This document shows, one piece after another, positions 1 through 8,279 of a stretch of DNA of 64,000 nucleotides. The notes beneath the pieces are model-generated. The model was not told the DNA's origin. It saw only the letters and a list, made by a program, of their open reading frames with translations, and ran no database searches. Source of the DNA: Cysteiniphilum litorale. Lineage in GTDB: Bacteria; Pseudomonadota; Gammaproteobacteria; Francisellales; Francisellaceae. Location of the stretch: NCBI RefSeq assembly GCF_003428165.1, contig NZ_QLIQ01000009.1:1-64000 (forward strand), read 5' to 3'. The stretch's first letter is position 1; every line of letters starts with the position of its first letter. The translations under genes and the position numbers were made by a program.

Positions 1-1
1 G

Positions 2-121
2 AAAAACTGCTATGAGTTATCCAGAGAGTTATTTAAAAGTGTCATTGCTAAGTTTGTGACTGAGTTCGCACCATCGATGGAATCGCTACTACCAAAATTC
101 ATGCCATCCATCAATGCGTAA
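2..121 (+). CDS. C-terminal fragment of an unidentified protein
   Basis: An open frame enters from the left edge and runs 39 codons to a TAA at 119-121; the other two forward frames hit stops early. The fragment is amphipathic with several Phe, Leu and Ser residues and ends in MPSINA. I do not recognise a family. In many gammaproteobacteria murJ lies upstream of ribF, but this tail does not look like MurJ to me. The gene's start and most of its sequence are outside the window. Confidence 0.4.
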   Translation, partial: KNCYELSRELFKSVIAKFVTEFAPSMESLLPKFMPSINA

Positions 122-291
122 GTCCTATATAAATAAAAATAAGTTTACCATACCCTTTTAAGACAGCAAAAATAAATATTTCAATGTTGAATCACGAATT
201 GAATCAAAGTAAACGGTTGCCATCAAGCAAAGCAATAAATACTGTAAAATGGCTTGCAGCTGGTATACAATGCTTGACAGTTTTTAACACC

Positions 292-315
292 TCGCTTTGT
301 CATGTATCAAAGCGA
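292..315 (+). other. leader hairpin upstream of ribF
   Basis: A perfect 8-bp stem, TCGCTTTG (292-299) and CAAAGCGA (308-315), encloses an 8-base loop and is followed by TTAATT rather than a long T run. It lies 26 bases ahead of ribF. It could be a weak terminator for the upstream gene or a leader structure of ribF; the sequence alone does not decide. Confidence 0.4.
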
Positions 316-340
316 TTAATTAGGCATAAATAAACTTAAC

Positions 341-1279
341 ATGCAGCTTTTACGATTTGCAGATTTACATAACAATAAAAATCAAACACCAAGTATTGTC
401 ACCATTGGGAACTTTGATGGCATGCACTTGGGGCATCAGTATATTATCAATCATGTGCAGCGATTGGCTAAAACCAACAGCGCCAAAGCGACAGTGGTGA
501 CATTTGAGCCGCAACCGAAAGAGTTTTTTTTAAAAGAAGCTGCGCCTTTACGCATCACGCCTTTTCGCGACAAGATCCAAGCATTTAAGGCACTCAATAT
601 TGATCAAGTACTCTGCCTGCAGTTTAATCAAAAGCTTGCAATGCTATCAGCAGAAACCTTTGTTAAAATGATTCTTGTTGGTGGTCTTAATGCTCAACAT
701 ATCATTATCGGTGATGACTTTCGTTTTGGTTATCAGCGTCAAGGTGATTTTAAGCTACTTAAAGACTTAGGGCAAAAATATGGCTTTAGCGTAGAAAGCC
801 TCCCTTCTTATACTTTAGATGATACACGCATTAGCAGCAGCCACATCCGCCAACTACTAAATAGCGGTCAGTTCAATGATGCCGCGCATTTTTTGGGACA
901 CAGCTACTCGCTCAGTGGTCGCGTGCATCATGGTGATCAAAATGGGCGCAAGATTGGTTTTCCAACCATTAACATCCCCATGCCAACAGCCGTTGTCGTT
1001 TCAGGGGTTTATGTTGTCAACGTGCATGTTCATGGTAAAACATATCACGGCATTGCCAATATCGGTATCCGCCCAACAGTCGGTGGCAGATTACGTTTAT
1101 TAGAGACACATATTTTTGATTTCACACATGACTTATATGGGCAATATGTTACGATTGAGTTTTTGCATTTTGTGCGTAGCGAGAAAAAGTTTGCAAACTT
1201 TGACGCACTCAAAGCACAAATAAATGATGATAAATTAGCAGCACTTATGTGGCTTGAAAAACATACAACAAAGATATAA
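341..1279 (+). CDS. ribF: bifunctional riboflavin kinase / FAD synthetase RibF
   Basis: RibF phosphorylates riboflavin to FMN and then adenylylates FMN to FAD in the cytosol. The N-terminal nucleotidyltransferase domain shows TIGNFDGMHLGHQ near residues 20-32 and the ISSSHIR motif near 165. The C-terminal flavokinase domain shows GRKIGFPTINI near 200-212. At 312 aa the protein has the usual family length. The start is ATG at 341, with only a weak ribosome binding site. The gene precedes ileS and lspA on the same strand, a common order in gammaproteobacteria, but here a long inverted repeat separates it from ileS. The riboflavin synthesis operon lies about 7 kb away on the other strand, so RibF supplies the FMN ligand of that operon's riboswitch. 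Confidence 0.96.
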   Translation: MQLLRFADLHNNKNQTPSIVTIGNFDGMHLGHQYIINHVQRLAKTNSAKATVVTFEPQPKEFFLKEAAPLRITPFRDKIQAFKALNIDQVLCLQFNQKLAMLSAETFVKMILVGGLNAQHIIIGDDFRFGYQRQGDFKLLKDLGQKYGFSVESLPSYTLDDTRISSSHIRQLLNSGQFNDAAHFLGHSYSLSGRVHHGDQNGRKIGFPTINIPMPTAVVVSGVYVVNVHVHGKTYHGIANIGIRPTVGGRLRLLETHIFDFTHDLYGQYVTIEFLHFVRSEKKFANFDALKAQINDDKLAALMWLEKHTTKI

Positions 1280-1328
1280 AACAAATAGGAAATCGGAGTT
1301 ACGTACAATTAAATAGGTAACTTTAAAA

Positions 1329-1446
1329 AACACCCCGTCAGCCTACGGCTGCCACCCCTCTTGCAAAGAGGGGAATTTAAAATTGGCTTCTGCTTGATTC
1401 CCCTCTTTGCAAGAGGGGTGCTAAAGCTTGCGAGGCGGGGTGTTGA
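1329..1446. repeat. long inverted repeat (REP/MITE-like) between ribF and ileS
   Basis: The outer arms AACACCCCG and CGGGGTGTT pair, and inside them CACCCCTCTTGCAAAGAGGG (20 bases from 1352) pairs with its reverse complement at about 1399-1420. A spacer of roughly 30 bases separates the arms. The whole can fold into one interrupted hairpin of about 118 bases. It codes for nothing and lies directly upstream of the ileS ribosome binding site. It resembles dispersed repeat elements, but I see only this copy in the window. It may also end transcription from ribF, although no T run follows. Confidence 0.7.
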
Positions 1447-1481
1447 AATACAATTTAAAATAACGGGTTAAAGGGTAGAAT

Positions 1482-4289
1482 ATGGCAGATTATAAAAGCA
1501 CGTTAAACTTGCCGAAAACATCATTTTCAATGAAGGCAAATCTCGCGCAAAAAGAACCGATGCGCTTAAAACAATGGTATAGCGATGAAGCTTATCAACA
1601 GATTCGCGAGCATTTCGCCGGTAGAGACAAGTTTATTTTGCACGATGGTCCTCCATATGCCAATGGCGATATTCACGTCGGTCACGCGGTCAATAAGATC
1701 TTAAAAGATATGGTGATCCGCTCAAAAACACTTTCAGGTTTTGACGCACCTTATGTCCCAGGTTGGGATTGCCATGGTTTACCGATTGAGCTGCAAGTTG
1801 AGAAAAAACATGGCAAAGCAGGAGCTAAAATTAGTGCCAATGCTTTTCGTAAAGAATGTCGTAAATATGCTGCCAAACAAGTACAGCGCCAAATTACAGA
1901 CTTTAAACGTTTGGGAATTTTAGGCGATTGGGATAAGCCTTACTTAACCATGAACTTTGACTACGAAGCCAATATGGTGAGAACTCTAGGTAAGATTATT
2001 GAAAATGGTCACTTAACCAAAGGCTTCAAACCAGTCCACTGGTGTCCTGAGTGTGGCTCAGCACTTGCTGAAGCCGAAGTTGAATACAAAGATAAAATCT
2101 CACCTGCTATCGATGTTAAATTTGCCATCATTGAGCCAAACACTTGGGCAGAGCGCTTTGGTTTAGATGCTTTACCTGAAAACACTTCTGCAGTTATTTG
2201 GACGACAACACCGTGGACGTTACCCGCGAATCAGGCGATTGCCGTGCATAATGAAATAAGCTATGCCGTAGTTAACTTCAATCATGATCAACATATTATT
2301 GTTGCTACAGAGCTAGCTGAATCGATTATGAAACGCGCGAGTATTGAAGAATATCATATCCTTGCCAGTGTCTCAGGTGATCAGTTGACCGACTTAAAAG
2401 CACATCACCCTTTTTATAATCGTATCGTGCCCGTGCTTCATGGTGATCATGTTACCGTTGATTCCGGAACTGGTCTTGTGCATACCGCGCCAGCTCATGG
2501 GGTTGAGGATTTCGCATTAGGTAAACTGCATGACTTACCGGTTGACAACCCTGTTAACAACAATGGCTGCTATCACAGTAACACCGAGCTTTTTGCTAAT
2601 GAATTTGTCTTTAAAGCCAACGATCATGTGATTGAAGTGTTAACACAAAACAACGCCCTTCTTAATTTAAATAAACTAGAGCACAGCTATCCACACTGCT
2701 GGCGCCACAAGACACCACTTATTTTCCGCGCCACACCACAATGGTTTATCAGCATGGAAAAAAATAAATTGCGTGCACGTGCTGAAGAAACCATCAAAGA
2801 AGTGAAATGGGTGCCAAGCTGGGGACAAAGCCGCATTGAAGCGATGATGCAAGACCGCCCTGATTGGTGTATCTCACGTCAACGCACTTGGGGTGTGCCT
2901 ATTCCTTTATTTATTCACAAGGAAACCGAAGAGTTACACCCACGAACTCAAGACATTATTGAAAAAGTTGCCAACGCCATTGCCAAAGGTGGCGTCGAGG
3001 CTTGGTTTGATGCTGATGACAGTCAATTCATTACTGAAACCGAAAATTATCAACGCGTCACCGATACACTTGATGTCTGGTTTGACTCAGGCTGCTCAAA
3101 CGCTTGTGTGCTTGAGTATAATGAAGATTTGCAATTCCCTGCTGATTTATATCTTGAGGGTTCTGACCAGCATCGTGGATGGTTTCAAACTTCACTCTTA
3201 ACAAGCTTAGCGCGTCGCGATCAAGCACCCTTTAAGCAAGTACTAACCCACGGGTTTACCGTTGATGCCCACGGCAAGAAAATGTCCAAATCTCTTGGCA
3301 ACGTTGTCTCACCACAGGATGTCGTTAACACATTAGGTGCTGATATCCTAAGACTATGGGTTGCAGCAACTGATTATCGCACTGAGATGACCGTATCTGA
3401 TGAAATTCTCAAGCGTAATGCCGATACCTATCGCCGTTTGCGTAATACAGCACGCTTTTTATTATCGAACCTTGAGGGCTTTAATCCACAAACTGATTTA
3501 ATCGACTTTGATCAGTTGGTTGCATTGGATCAATGGGCAATTGCCAAGGCAGATGAAGTGCAACAGAAAATTATAAAAGCGTATGATGAGTATAACTTCC
3601 ATGTTGTGGCACAACAGATTCATCATTTTTGCTCAATTGATATGGGTAGCTTTTATCTTGATGTCATTAAAGATCGTCAATACACCGCAAAAGCTGATGG
3701 TTTGGCACGCAAGTCTGCACAAACGGCAATGTATCATATCATTCATGCTTTAGTGCGTTGGATGTCACCGATTTTATGCTTTACGGCTGATGAAATTTAT
3801 GAAGCGATTCCTGGCGAGAAATCACCTTTTGTTAGCTGTGAATGGTATCAAGGCTTATCACAAATGCCACAATCAGCTAAGCTTGATCTGCCATTTTGGC
3901 AAACGATTCAAGAGGTGCGCACCGAATGCAACAAACTACTTGAAGCCAAACGTGCTGAGGGTGTGTTAGGCGCTTCCCTTGAGGCTAATATCACGCTTTA
4001 TGCTAACGATGCCTTACTAGCGCAATTAGCTAAACTTAAAGATGAGCTACGCTTTGCGTTGATTGTTTCTGATGCGCATATCAAACCATTGTCTGAAAAA
4101 CCTGAGTTTGCGCATGACTCAAGTATTAAAGGCTTAAGCATTGTCGTTGAGAAATCAGTGGCACAAAAATGTGAGCGTTGCTGGCATCGACGCGAAGATG
4201 TCGGCAGTCATAGCGAATATGCTGATATTTGCGGCAGATGTGTTGAAAACATCACTACTGAACAAGGAGAGCTACGTGAGTTTGCGTAA
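1482..4289 (+). CDS. ileS: isoleucyl-tRNA synthetase
   Basis: This class I synthetase charges tRNA-Ile with isoleucine and edits misactivated valine. At 935 aa it matches the bacterial IleS length. The HIGH motif appears as HVGH at residues 65-68 and KMSKS near 601-605. The editing domain between them carries WTTTPWTLP near 245. The C-terminal zinc finger is visible as CERCW near 897 and CGRC near 917, which is the zinc-containing bacterial type. ATG at 1482 follows AAGGG. The 3' end overlaps lspA by 14 bases, the usual ileS-lspA pairing, so the two are probably translated in a coupled way. Confidence 0.98.
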   Translation: MADYKSTLNLPKTSFSMKANLAQKEPMRLKQWYSDEAYQQIREHFAGRDKFILHDGPPYANGDIHVGHAVNKILKDMVIRSKTLSGFDAPYVPGWDCHGLPIELQVEKKHGKAGAKISANAFRKECRKYAAKQVQRQITDFKRLGILGDWDKPYLTMNFDYEANMVRTLGKIIENGHLTKGFKPVHWCPECGSALAEAEVEYKDKISPAIDVKFAIIEPNTWAERFGLDALPENTSAVIWTTTPWTLPANQAIAVHNEISYAVVNFNHDQHIIVATELAESIMKRASIEEYHILASVSGDQLTDLKAHHPFYNRIVPVLHGDHVTVDSGTGLVHTAPAHGVEDFALGKLHDLPVDNPVNNNGCYHSNTELFANEFVFKANDHVIEVLTQNNALLNLNKLEHSYPHCWRHKTPLIFRATPQWFISMEKNKLRARAEETIKEVKWVPSWGQSRIEAMMQDRPDWCISRQRTWGVPIPLFIHKETEELHPRTQDIIEKVANAIAKGGVEAWFDADDSQFITETENYQRVTDTLDVWFDSGCSNACVLEYNEDLQFPADLYLEGSDQHRGWFQTSLLTSLARRDQAPFKQVLTHGFTVDAHGKKMSKSLGNVVSPQDVVNTLGADILRLWVAATDYRTEMTVSDEILKRNADTYRRLRNTARFLLSNLEGFNPQTDLIDFDQLVALDQWAIAKADEVQQKIIKAYDEYNFHVVAQQIHHFCSIDMGSFYLDVIKDRQYTAKADGLARKSAQTAMYHIIHALVRWMSPILCFTADEIYEAIPGEKSPFVSCEWYQGLSQMPQSAKLDLPFWQTIQEVRTECNKLLEAKRAEGVLGASLEANITLYANDALLAQLAKLKDELRFALIVSDAHIKPLSEKPEFAHDSSIKGLSIVVEKSVAQKCERCWHRREDVGSHSEYADICGRCVENITTEQGELREFA

Positions 4290-4755
4290 CAATCAACTGC
4301 GTTGGGTTATTTTAAGTATTATTGTCATTATTATTGACCTTGGCACAAAATACCTTGCCTCACAAAATCTAACTTATGGACAACCAGTTGAAATCCTGCC
4401 CTTTTTTAACTTAACCTTATTGCATAATTATGGTGCGGCATTTAGTTTTCTAAGTAATGCTAATACCACATGGCAAGTGATTCTCCTCTCTGGTATTGCG
4501 CTTATTGTCGCTATTGTGATCTTGATATGGTTAGCGCGTTTGCCTAAAAACAAAAATCTAACTGCCTGTGCTTTAGCACTTATCTTAGGTGGCGCCTTGG
4601 GTAATGTTTACGATCGCATAATTCACGGTTATGTCGTTGATTTCCTTGATTTTCATATCAACAATTATCATTGGCCAGCTTTCAATATCGCAGACTCTGC
4701 CATTTGTATCGGTGCCGTGATTTTGATTTTGATGAGTTTTAAATCTAAAAAATAA
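4276..4755 (+). CDS. lspA: prolipoprotein signal peptidase LspA
   Basis: LspA is an inner-membrane aspartyl protease that removes signal peptides from diacylglyceryl-modified prolipoproteins such as Pal. The likely start is GTG at 4276, because AAGGAG lies seven bases upstream and the result is a normal 159-aa protein; an open frame extends further upstream inside ileS but lacks this signal. Four hydrophobic segments are visible (about 10-24, 66-87, 94-110 and 140-154). The catalytic aspartates are D113 in GNVYDR and D140 in NIADSAI. The gene overlaps the ileS stop by 14 bases. Confidence 0.95.
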   Translation: MSLRNNQLRWVILSIIVIIIDLGTKYLASQNLTYGQPVEILPFFNLTLLHNYGAAFSFLSNANTTWQVILLSGIALIVAIVILIWLARLPKNKNLTACALALILGGALGNVYDRIIHGYVVDFLDFHINNYHWPAFNIADSAICIGAVILILMSFKSKK

Positions 4756-4775
4756 CATTTTCCTGCTGAATAAAC

Positions 4776-4841
4776 GTTGGCTGAGCATTAGTCGAAGCCA
4801 TTTTATATACTACTGCTCCCTTCGACTTTTCTCAGGGTACG
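4776..4841. repeat. dispersed repeat with TCGAAG/CTTCGA arms, copy 1
   Basis: GTTGGCTGAGCATTAGTCGA begins at 4776 and continues AGCCA; its imperfect inverted partner CCCTTCGACTTTTCTCAGGG begins at 4818 and continues TACG. The arms pair as CTGAG..AGTCGAAG. The same two sequence types recur at 18513-18575 and 18677-18700, so this is a dispersed, non-coding, MITE-like repeat. It lies just downstream of lspA. Confidence 0.65.
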
Positions 4842-4844
4842 ATA

Positions 4845-4901
4845 TTAAAAATTGCAAACTCAGTTTGCAATTTTTAATGCAAATTGCAAACTCAGTTTGC
4901 A
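4845..4901. repeat. twin palindromes upstream of the ATPase gene
   Basis: The 19-base near-palindrome TTGCAAACTCAGTTTGCAA is at 4852-4870. A second copy from 4884 is identical through TTGCA and then diverges at its last base. Including flanking bases, a 21-bp identical block (4849-4869 and 4881-4901) is repeated at a 32-bp period, about three helical turns. The first copy extends to a perfect palindrome with 16-bp arms at 4845-4877. The pair lies 58-114 bases upstream of the ATPase start and could be an operator. A terminator is less likely because the stems are AT-rich and no T run follows the second copy. Confidence 0.65.
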
Positions 4902-4958
4902 GTTTGCATACTCAATCTGATACCATTCACCTATTCTCGTCAAATGTGATTCGTCATA

Positions 4959-6110
4959 ATGTATAAAAGATTACTTAGCATTGATACCAAGATGAAAGCA
5001 AGTGTTTTCTTATTTGGACCTCGAGGTACAGGCAAAACGCATTGGTTAAAAGACACATTTCCTTCGGCTATTTATTTAGATTTGCTAGATGATGCAACTT
5101 ACACAGAGCTGCTTGGCGACCCAAAAGCATTATCGCGTAAAATTCCTAAAGCCTATAACGATTGGGTTATTATCGATGAAGTTCAGAAAATTCCAAACCT
5201 ACTTAATGAAGTACATCGCCTTATTGAACATCAAGGACAGCGCTTTATATTGACGGGCTCTAGTGCTCGCGCACTTCGCAAAAAAGGAGTTAATCTTCTC
5301 GCAGGGCGCGCATTAACTTATCACATGCATCCATTAACTGCTATCGAACTTTCCAATGATTTTGATTTGGCTTTTGCGATACAGTACGGGACACTTCCCA
5401 TGACGTATAACGTTAATCAACCAGAGCACTTTCTTAAAAGTTATGTGCAGACTTATTTAAAAGAGGAAGTTCAGCAAGAAGCATTAACCAGAAGCTTATC
5501 TCTTTTCACAAAGTTTTTACAAACGGCGAGCTTTTCGCAAGGTGAAACAATTAACTATAGCAATATTGCACGTGAGATTGGCAGTAACCACCAAAGTGTG
5601 CGTAATTTCTTTGATATTCTTGAGGATTTGCTCATTGCTTATCGACTGCCAATCTTCACGCGACGTGCAAAACGTGATGTTATTACACAACCAAAGTTCT
5701 ATTATTTTGATACTGGAGTGTATCGCGCCATTCGCCCCAAAGGAGTGCTTGACTCTGAAGAAGAACTCTCAGGTGCCGCTTTTGAAACATTATTTTTTCA
5801 ACAAGCTAAAGCATTGAATGATTATTTTTTCTGGGGATATGAGTTTTATTATTGGCGAACACGCACGCAACAAGAAGTTGATTTTGTTTTATATGGCGAA
5901 AGAGGTTTATATGCCATTGAAATTAAACGCAAAGCCAAGCTCACAGCACAAGATTTTAAAGGATTGGATCTTTTTCAAAAGGATTACCCGATGGCAAAAT
6001 GTATTATGTTATATGGTGGAGATCAAACCTATTATGACAATGAAGTAAATGTTATCCCCTTTGCCGTAGCAATTCGTTCATTAGATAAAATTCTAGCGGG
6101 AGATAGTTGA
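4959..6110 (+). CDS. AAA family ATPase with DUF4143 domain
   Basis: This 383-aa protein has the AAA_14/DUF4143 architecture. Walker A is GPRGTGKT at residues 20-27, Walker B is WVIIDE at 69-74, and sensor-like LTGSSAR is near 105. A winged-helix-like segment follows (about 195-235, NYSNIAREIGS). The C-terminal part carries EVDFVL near 306 and IEIKRK near 320, a PD-(D/E)XK-like arrangement seen in this family. The family is widespread and its cellular role is poorly defined. ATG at 4959 has no clear ribosome binding site. The gene stands alone between repeats and a convergent secreted-protein gene, a setting typical of accessory DNA. Confidence 0.85.
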   Translation: MYKRLLSIDTKMKASVFLFGPRGTGKTHWLKDTFPSAIYLDLLDDATYTELLGDPKALSRKIPKAYNDWVIIDEVQKIPNLLNEVHRLIEHQGQRFILTGSSARALRKKGVNLLAGRALTYHMHPLTAIELSNDFDLAFAIQYGTLPMTYNVNQPEHFLKSYVQTYLKEEVQQEALTRSLSLFTKFLQTASFSQGETINYSNIAREIGSNHQSVRNFFDILEDLLIAYRLPIFTRRAKRDVITQPKFYYFDTGVYRAIRPKGVLDSEEELSGAAFETLFFQQAKALNDYFFWGYEFYYWRTRTQQEVDFVLYGERGLYAIEIKRKAKLTAQDFKGLDLFQKDYPMAKCIMLYGGDQTYYDNEVNVIPFAVAIRSLDKILAGDS

Positions 6111-6117
6111 GAAACAG

Positions 6118-7380
6118 CTATTTTGCTGCTGGCTTTAATAAAGCAGGACCAAATGCATCGGGGTTGTCTTTCGGATTTTTACCTACAATCCTAGGGTCAT
6201 CAGCTTTTAAATATATAAAATTCTTATACCCTGTTTTTATAACCTCACTGCCACTGCCCCACGTTCCTATATATGGAACAAAATCACCTTCCTGATTATA
6301 TGCAGTATTAGTAAGTGGAACGGCATCAGTCGAATACCAGAATGAACCATCTGTTTTATAGGCATAAATCCACAAATTTTGATCTCTAATAAGCACTCCA
6401 AATGTTGAAAACTCTGTTGCAGGCACTCCGCCATTTTCTGCCCATGTGCCTAGCTGTAATCCTTGTATAGCATTTGGATTCCATCCAGAATTACCCCCTG
6501 TTGGTAGATTAATTTGCGGTCCAGTTGGTTTCCATTTCGTCTCTAGAACATCTATTTCTCGTCCTATACCGCCTTGAGCACCACCTGATCCGTCTAAATA
6601 GTTTTGCGGTCCAGGAATCATGTTTTTACGCTCTGCTAAATAAAAAGTTTCACAAAAATCACCTGCACCATTTGAACCTACTTTTACATCAATCTGCCAA
6701 AGACCATCTTTGGCTGCACCGATGCCGTTACCAATGGTGACACCATCTTGATTTATACCAATTGGATAGGCTCTACTACCTTGCGTCCCATATTGATTAG
6801 CTTCTGTTGTTTGATATACGGCATCATTGCTCACTTGCCAACGCCCCAAATCATTAGATCCATAGTCCTGTACCCAAAAACTATCTCCGGCGACTACTTT
6901 GTCTTCTTGATTACCCATACCATTTTGCCACCCCTTATTAGTAATAATCGGTGGAGTACTATTTATAGATATTTCAAAATAGCGACGATCTTGCCAACAA
7001 TCCTGATCATAATGTGACTTACTAGCATCATATTTAAATGTTAAATATCCATTATTGTCAAATAAATATTGATTGCCAGAACCATCTGTTTTAACACTTA
7101 TTGAAGCCGTACCTAGATAATCACCTTGCGCGGTTTTAATATCTAAAATTAGATAATTAAATAACATATAGTTATACACAAACTCTGGAGTGAATATTGT
7201 TCCAACAGGAGCACTCAGCTTTTGATCGCCCCATGCTCCACCTTTAGTTACAGTTAATGTAAATTGAGAATCATTCTCCCAGCTACTTATAAAGGGGCAC
7301 TCTTCTCCTGAGGCATAAACCCAAGGTGAATAAACAACCACTAAGAAAATACAAATAAGTTTATATTTATTAATTTTCAT
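6118..7380 (-). CDS. secreted protein with a GH16-like (concanavalin A-like) domain
   Basis: The start is firm: AAGGAG lies five bases ahead of ATG at 7380. Residues 1-23 form a signal peptide ending in VYA, so the protein is exported. Residues about 25-140 form an unrecognised domain with Cys residues. The C-terminal two thirds contains GREIDVLET near residue 280, which fits the ExDxxE catalytic signature of glycoside hydrolase family 16. It is followed by EFSTFGVLIRDQNLWIYA, similar to the conserved strand after the GH16 active site. I infer a glucanase-like or carbohydrate-binding fold, but the match rests on short motifs and the substrate is unknown. It converges on the ATPase gene with a seven-base gap. 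Confidence 0.5.
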   Translation of the reverse strand: MKINKYKLICIFLVVVYSPWVYASGEECPFISSWENDSQFTLTVTKGGAWGDQKLSAPVGTIFTPEFVYNYMLFNYLILDIKTAQGDYLGTASISVKTDGSGNQYLFDNNGYLTFKYDASKSHYDQDCWQDRRYFEISINSTPPIITNKGWQNGMGNQEDKVVAGDSFWVQDYGSNDLGRWQVSNDAVYQTTEANQYGTQGSRAYPIGINQDGVTIGNGIGAAKDGLWQIDVKVGSNGAGDFCETFYLAERKNMIPGPQNYLDGSGGAQGGIGREIDVLETKWKPTGPQINLPTGGNSGWNPNAIQGLQLGTWAENGGVPATEFSTFGVLIRDQNLWIYAYKTDGSFWYSTDAVPLTNTAYNQEGDFVPYIGTWGSGSEVIKTGYKNFIYLKADDPRIVGKNPKDNPDAFGPALLKPAAK

Positions 7381-7588
7381 AACGACTCCTTCGTCTTCTT
7401 GTTGTTAAAAAAACATTAATACCTTTAAATCCCTTGCAATTATATGCATGAGTAACTCAAATTAAATATAGTTCATATGACTAAAAATGACTGATTTTTT
7501 GGCAAATTCATCAAAGAGTTGTTGATATTGCTTCTTAAATGAAAATTTACTGACATTAAAATAAATACCAATTGTTACTCATTTGAAA

Positions 7589-7617
7589 CAGACAAAAGAA
7601 TATTAAATATATATAAT
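7589..7617 (+). promoter_or_regulatory. predicted promoter of the small exported peptide
   Basis: A -35 element CAGACA (7589-7594) and a -10 element TATAAT (7612-7617) are separated by 17 bases. Transcription would start near 7624, about 30 bases ahead of the ATG at 7655. Confidence 0.45.
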
Positions 7618-7654
7618 TCGCATCTACTTCAAACACATTAAAAAGGTCGCCTCT

Positions 7655-7840
7655 ATGAGAGCAATACTTCTTATCACTGTCAAAATGATAGCGATGATTA
7701 CGCTAACAGAAAAGGCTTATGCCATATATAACAGTGGTTATCCTGCGTATAAAGTAGAAAACATTAAGCGTGAAGATACCAACATAGATCAGAAAACTAC
7801 TTATCCAGCATATGCAAGTACAGAAGATATAAAAATCTAA
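7655..7840 (+). CDS. small exported peptide, unknown function
   Basis: A 61-codon frame starts at ATG 7655, eight bases after AAAAAGG. A well-placed promoter with a perfect TATAAT lies just upstream. Residues 1-23 look like a signal peptide (a basic start, a hydrophobic ILLITVKMIAMITL stretch, then a cleavage site after KAYA). The mature part is about 38 aa, rich in Tyr, Lys and Asp, and carries YPAY twice. I recognise no family. It lies between a divergently transcribed secreted-protein gene and ribH. Short frames arise by chance, but the promoter, the ribosome binding site and the signal peptide all agree. Confidence 0.5.
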   Translation: MRAILLITVKMIAMITLTEKAYAIYNSGYPAYKVENIKREDTNIDQKTTYPAYASTEDIKI

Positions 7841-7844
7841 TGGA

Positions 7845-8279
7845 TTAGGCGTTGATGTCTTTTTTAAGCTTAATCATATCCAATGCGGCTTTCAGCGCAT
7901 ATTTGCCTTTATGACCTTTTTCGCCACCGACACGCGCTAACGCTTGATCCTTGTTATGCGTTGTCAACACCCCAAAAATCACCGGCAGGTCATAACTCAT
8001 CATCACATCTTGTGTGCCTTGTGATACTTGCATACAGACGTAATCATAGTGATCAGTTTGTCCACGAATAACACAACCCAACAAGACAATAGCATCATAT
8101 TTCTTGGTTTTAGCTAGCTGCTTTGCCGCATAAGGTAACTCGACAGCTCCTGGCACTTTGTAAACTTTCGGCGTTTTTATCGCCTGATTTTGCGCCTCTT
8201 CAAGTGCGCCTTCCAATAACTTATCGGTAATTAACGCATTAAATTCACTCACAACAATCGCAATCTTTGGCATCTTCAT
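7845..8279 (-). CDS. ribH: 6,7-dimethyl-8-ribityllumazine synthase
   Basis: RibH condenses 5-amino-6-ribitylaminouracil with 3,4-dihydroxy-2-butanone 4-phosphate to give lumazine, the penultimate step of riboflavin synthesis. At 144 aa it has family length. GAVELPYAA near residue 44 and VLLGCVIRGQTDHYDYV near 65-81 are the conserved substrate and phosphate-binding segments, with the catalytic His in the latter. The ATG overlaps the ribBA stop as ATGA and follows AAAGGAG, so translation is coupled. It is the last gene of the operon. Confidence 0.97.
   Translation of the reverse strand: MKMPKIAIVVSEFNALITDKLLEGALEEAQNQAIKTPKVYKVPGAVELPYAAKQLAKTKKYDAIVLLGCVIRGQTDHYDYVCMQVSQGTQDVMMSYDLPVIFGVLTTHNKDQALARVGGEKGHKGKYALKAALDMIKLKKDINA

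Noticed and set aside
4141-4275. N-terminal extension of LspA inside ileS
   Set aside because: The extra residues are antiphase ileS sequence including its zinc finger; GTG at 4276 has AAGGAG at ideal spacing.
7448-7582. 9-bp inverted repeat ATGAGTAAC / GTTACTCAT 117 bases apart
   Set aside because: In such AT-rich intergenic DNA a 9-bp match at this distance is weak evidence, and no element lies between the arms.
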